NCBI RefSeq assembly: GCF_042655305.1
Contig: NZ_JBHSLR010000003.1
From: Arcanobacterium_A bovis
GTDB taxonomy: Bacteria; Actinomycetota; Actinomycetes; Actinomycetales; Actinomycetaceae
Reading direction: 5' to 3' (one strand)
DNA: 64,000 bases
The notes beneath the pieces are model-generated. The model had not been told where the DNA came from, made no database searches, and worked only from the letters and a program-made list of their open reading frames with translations. The position numbers were made by a program, and so were the translations under genes. Of this stretch, positions 34,768 through 42,278 are shown piece after piece; positions within the stretch are counted from its first letter, which is position 1; every line of letters starts with the position of its first letter.

Positions 34768-35834
34768 CCATTAATAACGCCAGTACAACTGAGCGCCGCC
34801 ACGCCGTCAACGCGTGGCGGCGCCGGCGCCAACGACGCATCATCATAATCGCCGTTCTTGCCACAATTGCCCTCATATCGTTCTTTATTTCACTGATGGT
34901 CGGTCCACTTAATCTCAGTGTGAGCGAAGTTTTCAACGCCCTCATTGATCCCAATGCACCATCTGAGCATCGCACTGTAGTCGTGAATCTCAGACTCCCC
35001 TCGGCACTTCTCGCATTCTTGGTTGGCGCCACATTGAGCATCGCCGGACTCGAAATGCAAACAATCTTAGATAACCCGCTGGCAGAGCCTTTTACTCTCG
35101 GAGTTTCCGCAGCTGCCGCCTTTGGTGCCGCACTTGCTATCGTGGGAAATCTCAGCTTTGCAGGGCAGTGGACAATCACCATTTCCGCTGGCCTTATGGC
35201 ATTACTTGCCGCGTCTATCATCGCCGCAGTATCTGCCAGCCGTGGCGGTTCAGCCGAGACAATGGTGTTACTGGGGATCGCGTTGGTCTTCGGCTTCCAA
35301 GCACTCCTGGCATTGATGCAATACCGTGCCAGCACAGAATCACTTACCCAGATCGTATTCTGGACGCTCGGTTCGCTCACCCGCGCAACCTGGACGGCCG
35401 TGGTCGTTATGGCAGTGCTACTCGCTATCGCATTGCCGATTTTCCATGTGCTCGGTTGGAGTCTTACGGCGCTTCGATTAGGCGAAAGCCAAGCACAGGC
35501 CTTTGGAATTCGCGTTGGAAACCTCCGCATTGGCGTACTTATGGTCTGCTCAATTCTCGCTGCAGCTGCCGTATCGTTCGTCGGAATTATCGGATTTATC
35601 GGACTTGTAGGTCCGCACGTGGCGCGGATTCTCGTTGGCGACGACCAACGGTTTGTACTCCCCGCCTCGGTACTCTCTGGCGCTGCATTGCTATCCAGCG
35701 CACATGCACTGAGCCAAATTCTTGTGCCGGGTGTTTCGCTCCCAGTTGGAATCGTAACGGCTCTTGTAGGCGTGCCGGTGTTCCTCATGATTATTCTCGG
35801 CAAGAAACGTACCTCGTTTGGAGGAATCCGATGA
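34764..35834 (+). CDS. FecCD-family iron ABC transporter permease (system 1)
   Basis: A 356-residue polytopic protein with about ten helices, the BtuC/FecCD motif LDNPLAEPFTLGVSAAAAFGA and IGFIGLVGPHVARILVGDDQRF near the coupling region. A basic N-terminal stretch (RRRRQRR) precedes the first helix. ATG 34764 overlaps the binding-protein stop (ATGA), so it is translationally coupled. Only one permease gene is present in this system, so it probably acts as a homodimer. Confidence 0.92.
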   Translation: MTINNASTTERRHAVNAWRRRRQRRIIIIAVLATIALISFFISLMVGPLNLSVSEVFNALIDPNAPSEHRTVVVNLRLPSALLAFLVGATLSIAGLEMQTILDNPLAEPFTLGVSAAAAFGAALAIVGNLSFAGQWTITISAGLMALLAASIIAAVSASRGGSAETMVLLGIALVFGFQALLALMQYRASTESLTQIVFWTLGSLTRATWTAVVVMAVLLAIALPIFHVLGWSLTALRLGESQAQAFGIRVGNLRIGVLMVCSILAAAAVSFVGIIGFIGLVGPHVARILVGDDQRFVLPASVLSGAALLSSAHALSQILVPGVSLPVGIVTALVGVPVFLMIILGKKRTSFGGIR

Positions 35835-36607
35835 CAACCACTGAACCAACAACTGCATCAATTTCAATCTCTAATCTATGCAGCGGATATCGCAAACGAC
35901 AGGTGCTTAACGGGATCGATTTGCCCCACCTGAGCTCAATGGTTGCTTTGATCGGCCCAAACGGTTCTGGAAAATCCACGCTCGTAAAATCAATCGCGGG
36001 ACTCCAACCTCATACTGGGGAAATAGCCTTCCACGGCACTGAATCGCGCGGATCGACGCCGCCCGCTCGCCGTTTAGGATATCTCCCACAGGGGATTCCA
36101 AGCGGCGTATCGCTGACGGTGCTCGAATCGGTGATGGTTGCGGCTCGTCGTACTGGCGGCTTGCGTCTGAACAGCGAATATATTGCCGACGCCGTCGAGG
36201 TACTTGCCGATGTCGGCATCGCCGATCTTGCCGATCGCTACTTAGGTGAGCTCTCCGGGGGCCAACGCCAGTTGGTGGGTCTAGCGCAACTTCTGATTCG
36301 CAAGCCGGACATTATGCTGCTTGACGAGCCAACTTCCGCACTCGATTTACATCATCAATTAGATGTACTGCGCATTGTGAAACGCACCGTGAACAAGCAA
36401 TCTGGAACCGCGCTCGTCGTCTTACACGATCTCAACCTCGCAGCAGCTTTCTGCGACGAAATCGTGCTCTTGAACAAAGGCCAGGTTGCGGGGCGCGGAA
36501 CTCCTGAGGAAGTGCTCAATCCCCGATTACTCGCCGAGGTGTATCACGTTGAAACCACGATTATCAAACAGAACAGTCGCGTGGTGGTATGCCCAGTGAT
36601 TTCCTAA
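35831..36607 (+). CDS. Iron ABC transporter ATP-binding protein (system 1)
   Basis: A 258-residue ABC ATPase of the FepC/BtuD type: Walker A GPNGSGKST, signature LSGGQRQL, Walker B IMLLDEPTSALDL, switch His in LHDLNLA. ATG 35831 overlaps the permease stop by 4 bases. Its C-terminal region (EVYHVETTIIK) is typical of siderophore importers. It completes the first transporter. Confidence 0.93.
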   Translation: MTTTEPTTASISISNLCSGYRKRQVLNGIDLPHLSSMVALIGPNGSGKSTLVKSIAGLQPHTGEIAFHGTESRGSTPPARRLGYLPQGIPSGVSLTVLESVMVAARRTGGLRLNSEYIADAVEVLADVGIADLADRYLGELSGGQRQLVGLAQLLIRKPDIMLLDEPTSALDLHHQLDVLRIVKRTVNKQSGTALVVLHDLNLAAAFCDEIVLLNKGQVAGRGTPEEVLNPRLLAEVYHVETTIIKQNSRVVVCPVIS

Positions 36608-36685
36608 ACACGATATCTCAACCACGAACAAAAATACGTGATAACCGTCTTCACAACAACTACTGCTAACACAAAAGGAACACAC

Positions 36686-37717
36686 ATGAAAAAACTTAAA
36701 AAATTTACCGCTGTAGCATGCGCTGCATTTACTTCAATATTCGTGCTAACCGGTTGCGGCACATCAACCACTTCGACCGGTCATCAATCAAGTACATCGG
36801 ACGCGCCAGTTGAAATCAAACACCAATACGGCACCACCACTGTGAAAAACATACCGCAACGAATCGCTACGGTGTCATGGGTTAACACTGATACTGTACT
36901 TGCGTTCGATGCTGTACCCGTCGGAGTTCCTGCGGTGGAGTGGGGTGGGAACAAGAATAAATCTACTGACTGGATCGACTCAAAGCTCAAAGAACTGGGC
37001 GCACAATGGGGAAGCTCAAAGGCACCCAAACAGTATTCGGAAGTAGACGGCATCAATTTTGAGGCAATTGCCCAAGTCAAGCCGGATCTCATCGTAGCCG
37101 CATACTCTGGCATGTCGAAAGAACAATACGACAAACTCAGTAAAATCGCACCAGTGATTGGACCAATCGAGCCAAATTACACAACTAAGTGGCAAGACGC
37201 CACTCGAGCTGTCGGCAAAGCACTCCGTCAAGAAGACAAAGCTACAAAGATGATCACTGATCTTGAAACGAAACTGAAGAATATTGGCGAGAAGAACAAC
37301 TTCAAGGGTATCAATTTCATCGCAGGAAACCTCGATCTCGCCACGAATAACATCAGTATTTACACTGGTGGGGACACTCGCGGACGTTTCTTCTCATCTA
37401 TCGGTCTCACCGAAGCACCCGTAGTCACCGCGAATACCCCCGCAAGTAAATTCTTCTTCGATTGGTCTCCCGAACGTGCCGATGAGCTAAAATCCGACAT
37501 TTTCTATTCGTGGATATCCGCCGACACAAAGATCGCAGACGTGGAAGCACATCCACTTTTTGGTCAAATTCCTGCTGTGAAAAATCGCCACCTCGTGGTC
37601 ACAAACGATGACCATGCCACGTTGTCGATATCCGCAGCGTCAGTTCTTAGTCTGCCGTGGGCAATCGACAATTTTGTACCGCAGATAATCAAAACTGTGC
37701 AAAATATTCGCCGCTAA
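36686..37717 (+). CDS. Ferric-siderophore substrate-binding lipoprotein (system 2)
   Basis: The 343-residue lipoprotein has signal and lipobox LTGC (Cys 24), then a FepB/FhuD-like fold opening with IKHQYGTTTVKNIPQRIATVSW and containing FEAIAQVKPDLIVAAYSGM. AAAGGAA precedes the ATG. It starts a second importer operon 79 bases after system 1; no separate iron box was found there, so it may share the upstream promoter. Its low similarity to the first binding protein suggests a different siderophore. Confidence 0.87.
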   Translation: MKKLKKFTAVACAAFTSIFVLTGCGTSTTSTGHQSSTSDAPVEIKHQYGTTTVKNIPQRIATVSWVNTDTVLAFDAVPVGVPAVEWGGNKNKSTDWIDSKLKELGAQWGSSKAPKQYSEVDGINFEAIAQVKPDLIVAAYSGMSKEQYDKLSKIAPVIGPIEPNYTTKWQDATRAVGKALRQEDKATKMITDLETKLKNIGEKNNFKGINFIAGNLDLATNNISIYTGGDTRGRFFSSIGLTEAPVVTANTPASKFFFDWSPERADELKSDIFYSWISADTKIADVEAHPLFGQIPAVKNRHLVVTNDDHATLSISAASVLSLPWAIDNFVPQIIKTVQNIRR

Positions 37718-37732
37718 TAAATAGGTGCACAT

Positions 37733-38722
37733 ATGCGTTGGTATCTCATCACATGCACTGCGCTTGTCGTGGTGGCTTGTGTTGTCTCAGTGGCAGTTGG
37801 CGCACGACCAATATCCTTAACTGTGCTCTGGCATTATTGGAGCGATCCCACTCTAGTTTCAAGCACCGATCTTGCCATAATACATGCCCGCTTTGCTCGA
37901 ACACTCACAGGACTATTGGTGGGTATTGCACTTGCCGTCTCCGGCAGTACGATGCAAGGAATGACTCGTAACCCTCTAGCTGATCCTGGTCTACTCGGTC
38001 TCAACGCGGGCGCGGCCAGCGCGGTGGTACTCGGCATTTACACATTCGGGATCGGATCAGTGCTTGGCTATGCAAGCTTTGCTTTCATCGGCGCAGCTTG
38101 CGCAACTGTGACAGTGTATGCGATCGCTTCATATGGCAAGACAGGTGCCACTCCCGTTCGACTCGCGCTTGCCGGAGCAGCACTTTCGGCCGGACTTAGT
38201 TCAATAACCAGCGCTATATTGCTAATTGATCAACAAACAGTGAATCAATTCCGCATGTGGCAAATGGGGATTCTCGGTGCACGTGGAACCGGAGAAATAC
38301 TCATTATTGCACCATTCATCGTTGTTGGCGCGTTCGTCATGTTAATTTTCGGATCGCGACTACTCAATATACTTGCTTTAGGCGATGCTACCGCTACCAG
38401 CTTGGGAATTAGACCGAATCGTGCTCGGATGTGTTTGGCACTTATCACAGTGCTTCTCGCTGGATCGGCCACTGCGCTTGCAGGACCTATCGGTTTTTTA
38501 GGACTCATTGTGCCGCATGCTGCAAGGTTGCTCGTAGGCGGCGATTACAAACATATTCTTGCACTGAGCCTTCTCCTTGGTCCGCTTGCGCTTTTGACAG
38601 CTGATGTGGTCGGGAGAGTCATTATGTCACCTGCCGAAATACAAGCCGGAGTTATGACTGCACTGCTTGGAGCGCCGGTATTTATTGCTCTTGTGCGTAC
38701 TCGGAAGCAGGTACAACTGTGA
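37733..38722 (+). CDS. FecCD-family iron ABC transporter permease (system 2, first subunit)
   Basis: A 329-residue membrane protein with about nine or ten helices and the family motif MQGMTRNPLADPGLLGLNAGAA. Near the C-terminus is GPIGFLGLIVPHAARLLVGGDYK, the ATPase coupling region. A AGGTG site lies just before the ATG. It pairs with the next gene as a heterodimeric channel. Confidence 0.92.
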   Translation: MRWYLITCTALVVVACVVSVAVGARPISLTVLWHYWSDPTLVSSTDLAIIHARFARTLTGLLVGIALAVSGSTMQGMTRNPLADPGLLGLNAGAASAVVLGIYTFGIGSVLGYASFAFIGAACATVTVYAIASYGKTGATPVRLALAGAALSAGLSSITSAILLIDQQTVNQFRMWQMGILGARGTGEILIIAPFIVVGAFVMLIFGSRLLNILALGDATATSLGIRPNRARMCLALITVLLAGSATALAGPIGFLGLIVPHAARLLVGGDYKHILALSLLLGPLALLTADVVGRVIMSPAEIQAGVMTALLGAPVFIALVRTRKQVQL

Positions 38723-39792
38723 TAAGCACGAGTTCTTACAGAAGAAAAACTTTTTATCTTCGCCAACGTCCCGCTGATTTTCATCGGAGATCCCGCGCCG
38801 CACGAACGACGCTCACACTGTGTGGAATTGCCTTTTTAGTGTTTGTTGTGTTCGCGCTTCGGGTGATGCTTGGTGATCCGCTGGTTCGCACCGGCGATCT
38901 CGCCTTACTGATCAATGGCAACGACATTCCATCGCTACACTTCATCGTGTTCGAACATCGCCTACCTACCGCTATAGTCGGAGTTCTCGCTGGTATTTCA
39001 TTCGGCGTTTCAGGTGCGATATTCCAAACTCTGCTACGCAATCCACTCGCATCTCCTGACATCATCGGCGTTAGTTTTGGAGCCTCAGCTGCAACTGTAC
39101 TGGCAATAACACTATTTGCTATTCAAGGAATAACGCTCTTTGGCATCTCGATAGTTGGCGCTGTCTGCTCGGCGGGTCTTGTGTTATGGATTTCCCGTGG
39201 TCACGGTAGTCGTTTCATACTCGTTGGAATTGGAGTGGCGGCAGCGTTGCAAGCAACAATCACTTTCGCACTTAGCCGTACAGACGTGCGCTTAGCTCAA
39301 GACGCTCTCCATTGGATGATTGGCTCGCTGAGTACATCAACATGGGAGCGCGCAATTATCCTTAGCTGTTGTTTAATAGTTCTGTTCGGCACGGTGGCTT
39401 TGTTCGCATCCCGCCTCGAGATTTTGGAATTGGGTGACGACGTCGCAACCTCGCTCGGTGTCCGTAGTTCTCGTTCGCGTACAACACTGATTTTATTAGC
39501 AGTAGCCATAAATGCAGTATCCGTGGCGGTAACTGGACCGATTTCTTTTATCGCTTTTCTCAGTGGGCCTATCGCACGGATTATTCTCAGAGTAGCAATA
39601 GATAGACACTGTTCAGCTGGAGTTTTTATGTATACCAGCGGTGCAGTAGGTGCATTTCTTGTGTTGTTTTCTGATCTAGTTGGGCAAACTTTAACCCCAG
39701 TTGCCATTCCTGCTGGTGTTATCACTGGTCTAATAGGCGCGCCTTTCCTCCTCGTGCTCCTCATGAAAAACACACACCTTCGTAACGAATGA
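38719..39792 (+). CDS. FecCD-family iron ABC transporter permease (system 2, second subunit)
   Basis: The 357-residue permease starts with GTG overlapping the previous stop by 4 bases. Family segments FQTLLRNPLASPDIIGVSFGASAA and TGPISFIAFLSGPIARI are visible. An N-terminal basic cytoplasmic tail of about 30 residues precedes the first helix. The coupling loop has SGP where the canonical permease has GPH, a small departure from the family. Confidence 0.9.
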   Translation: MISTSSYRRKTFYLRQRPADFHRRSRAARTTLTLCGIAFLVFVVFALRVMLGDPLVRTGDLALLINGNDIPSLHFIVFEHRLPTAIVGVLAGISFGVSGAIFQTLLRNPLASPDIIGVSFGASAATVLAITLFAIQGITLFGISIVGAVCSAGLVLWISRGHGSRFILVGIGVAAALQATITFALSRTDVRLAQDALHWMIGSLSTSTWERAIILSCCLIVLFGTVALFASRLEILELGDDVATSLGVRSSRSRTTLILLAVAINAVSVAVTGPISFIAFLSGPIARIILRVAIDRHCSAGVFMYTSGAVGAFLVLFSDLVGQTLTPVAIPAGVITGLIGAPFLLVLLMKNTHLRNE

Positions 39793-39803
39793 TGAGGTAC
39801 TTT

Positions 39804-41573
39804 ATGAAAACTCCCACTACGTTAGAAGCCCGCAATCTCACTCTTGGATATGGAAAAAGTCCGATCCTCCACGATGTAGATTTCGTTGTTCCGCCAGGAA
39901 AAATCACAATCATTGTGGGAGCAAATGGATCAGGAAAATCGACTCTATTGCGTGGACTTTCTCGTTTGCTACCGCCATCACGAGGAGAAGTTTTACTCGA
40001 TGGTAAAAATATTCATAAGGAAAACCCCAAAACTGTGGCACAAAAGCTAGCCTTGTTACCTCAGCACCCTATAGCTCCAGATGGAATTCGCGTTCGAGAT
40101 CTGGTGGCGCGTGGACGCTTTCCCCACCAAGGCTTGTTCGCTGTTGCAAGCCAAACCGATCATGCCGCTGTGGAGCGAGCAATGACAGCCACAGGAATTC
40201 TTGAATTGGCAGATCGCAATGTACATGAGCTCTCAGGCGGCCAGAGACAACGCGTCTGGATAGCATTGGCACTCGCTCAAGAAAGTGATGTGTTGTTGCT
40301 TGATGAACCCACCACGTATCTCGATCTCACCCACCAACTCGACGTACTCGACGTCATCACTAAATTAAACCGCGAACGGGGCGCCACCGTGGTGATCGTT
40401 CTACATGATCTCAATTTAGCAACTCGATACGCTCATCACCTCGTAGCATTAAAAGAAGGCAAAATATATGCTCAGGGATCACCGAGTGAAGTCGTCACCG
40501 CTGAGCTAGTTCGTGAAGTATTTGAGCTGGACGCCACCATTATTCCGGACCCCCATACTGCCACTCCACTCGTGGTTCCTCAACCTAAACAATTGGCACT
40601 TGACGTGGCCCCGACCTTGGCATTTACAGTGAACGTAGCCAAAAAGGTGCGCCTGTCGCCGAATTTTATGAGAATTACATTTCACGGTGCAGCACTGGAA
40701 AATTTCGGCACCAATTCACACCCGCGGGACTTACGTATCAAAATCGTTATCCCGGGAACTGCAGATTGTCTGCAAATCTTGCAACCCGCTGCCAGTGTCA
40801 CCAGCAATGATATACATTCGTGGTACAAAAACTGGCTGAAAATTCCACAGTCGCAGCGCGGCGTATTGCGCACCTACACTGTGCGAGATTTTCGCCCTGG
40901 CAAGAACACTAATCCGCTCATTTCTGCCGTCTTACGAACCTCTATGCAACTACCCGAATTGGATATTGATTTTGTGATACACGAGGACGGTCACGCAACC
41001 CAGTGGGCTATAGATGCTCAAGTTGGTGACTCTGTGGTGATATTAGGTCCCAATAAGCGGCTTGCTGATGCAGATTACGGTGGCATAGAATTTCGACCCG
41101 GATCGGCACGTCGTATCTTCCTCGCAGGTGATTCCACAGCTCTGCCAGCTATTTCTGGCATCTTAGAATCACTTGACAACACCTATACCGGATACGCTTT
41201 GATAAAAGTCAAAGATGAGAGAGACATTCTTCCGATTCACACGGAGTCACATGTGCAGGTCACATGGCTCATCGGCGATAACCCACACCTACTTTTCAAC
41301 GCAATTCGCGATGCCAACTGCCACGAACTACCCTGCCAACAAATCGTGTCCACCGCAGGGGAAGAAGACCGTGAATTGACCGACGTCGATGTGGATTCCT
41401 CAATCTTGTGGGAAACAGCATCTAACTGCACCACCTCGTTTTATGCGTGGCTCGCCGGCGAAGCAGGAGAAATCAAAGAAATCCGCCGTTATCTGGTACA
41501 AGAAAGAGGCATAGATAGGAAAAGCATCACTTTTATGGGGTATTGGCGACGAGGCCGCGCCGAAGCATCTTAG
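39804..41573 (+). CDS. Fusion of siderophore ABC ATPase and siderophore-interacting (SIP) ferric reductase
   Basis: A 589-residue two-domain protein. Residues 1-255 are a FepC-like ATPase: Walker A GANGSGKST (39-47), signature LSGGQRQR, Walker B VLLLDEPTTYLDL, LHDLNLA. Residues about 270-589 are a SIP/ViuB-type flavin reductase: TVNVAKKVRLSPNFMRITFHG opening, RTYTVRDF flavin motif, GDSTALPAI, and the terminal GYWRRGRAE. The reductase frees iron from imported siderophores. ATG 39804 is used because GAGG lies six bases upstream; an ATG at 39789 lacks it. The fusion would tether release chemistry to the importer. Confidence 0.9.
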   Translation: MKTPTTLEARNLTLGYGKSPILHDVDFVVPPGKITIIVGANGSGKSTLLRGLSRLLPPSRGEVLLDGKNIHKENPKTVAQKLALLPQHPIAPDGIRVRDLVARGRFPHQGLFAVASQTDHAAVERAMTATGILELADRNVHELSGGQRQRVWIALALAQESDVLLLDEPTTYLDLTHQLDVLDVITKLNRERGATVVIVLHDLNLATRYAHHLVALKEGKIYAQGSPSEVVTAELVREVFELDATIIPDPHTATPLVVPQPKQLALDVAPTLAFTVNVAKKVRLSPNFMRITFHGAALENFGTNSHPRDLRIKIVIPGTADCLQILQPAASVTSNDIHSWYKNWLKIPQSQRGVLRTYTVRDFRPGKNTNPLISAVLRTSMQLPELDIDFVIHEDGHATQWAIDAQVGDSVVILGPNKRLADADYGGIEFRPGSARRIFLAGDSTALPAISGILESLDNTYTGYALIKVKDERDILPIHTESHVQVTWLIGDNPHLLFNAIRDANCHELPCQQIVSTAGEEDRELTDVDVDSSILWETASNCTTSFYAWLAGEAGEIKEIRRYLVQERGIDRKSITFMGYWRRGRAEAS

Positions 41574-41594
41574 GTTGACTATAACCCTTCCGAA

Positions 41595-42278
41595 CTAAAG
41601 AACGAAGCGATACCCGATACCCGCTTCGGTAATGAAATGCTGCGGATTGCGTGGGTCTTTTTCAGTGCGCGCCCGAATCTGAGAAAGAAATACCCGCAAA
41701 TAGTTCGTTTCTTTCTCGTAAGCGTCACCCCATACTGCTTTTAACAACTCTCGTTGCGGCACGAGGTGATCGTGGCGATGCGCCAGATAAGACACGATTT
41801 TCCACTGGGTAGGGGTCAGTTTCACCAATTCTCCGCCTACACGGAGATTACCTGCGGGAATGTCTATTTCGATCCATCCGTCATGGGTGACGATTACTGG
41901 ATTTTCTTCGCCACTTGGATGGACTCTCCGAAGCGCCGCCCGGATACGCGCAAGCAACTCCCCCGCATCAAAAGGTTTGGTCACGAAATCATCGGCACCT
42001 TCGTCTAGAGCGTTTATTCTCGCTTCAATTTCATGGCGAGCCGACACCACCACAACCGGCATTTCGCTCCAAGTTCGCACAGTTCTCAAAACATCTAAAC
42101 CGCTAATATCTGGCAAGCCTAAATCGAGCAACACCAATTGCGGATTCTCCTGCGAAGCTGATTTTATCGCCGCTGTTCCACTACGTGCATATACCACTTC
42201 ATATCTATGCGAGTGCAAAATAACACCAAGAGTTGAGGCGAGCTGAGCGTCGTCTTCAACAACCAGTATTTTTGCCAT
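41595..42278 (-). CDS. kdpE: Response regulator KdpE
   Basis: An OmpR/PhoB-type regulator of 227 residues. The receiver domain has KILVVEDDAQLA, the phospho-acceptor Asp in LVLLDLGLPD, the switch Thr/Ser in VVVSARHE, and the Lys in FVTKPFD. The C-terminal winged helix (LTPTQWKIVSYLAHRHDHLVPQRELLKAVWG) follows. ATG 42278 is preferred to ATG 42284 because GAAGGG then lies at normal spacing. It overlaps kdpD by 23 bases and should activate the kdp operon under K+ limitation. Confidence 0.92.
   Translation of the reverse strand: MAKILVVEDDAQLASTLGVILHSHRYEVVYARSGTAAIKSASQENPQLVLLDLGLPDISGLDVLRTVRTWSEMPVVVVSARHEIEARINALDEGADDFVTKPFDAGELLARIRAALRRVHPSGEENPVIVTHDGWIEIDIPAGNLRVGGELVKLTPTQWKIVSYLAHRHDHLVPQRELLKAVWGDAYEKETNYLRVFLSQIRARTEKDPRNPQHFITEAGIGYRFVL

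Noticed and set aside
34760..35803. A 347-codon open frame opposite the system 1 permease
   Set aside because: It is Pro/Thr/Arg-rich without domain logic and mirrors a clear FecCD permease.
35168..35830. Long N-terminal extension of the system 1 ABC ATPase
   Set aside because: It is a shifted reading of the permease gene; the ATG at 35831 overlaps its stop.
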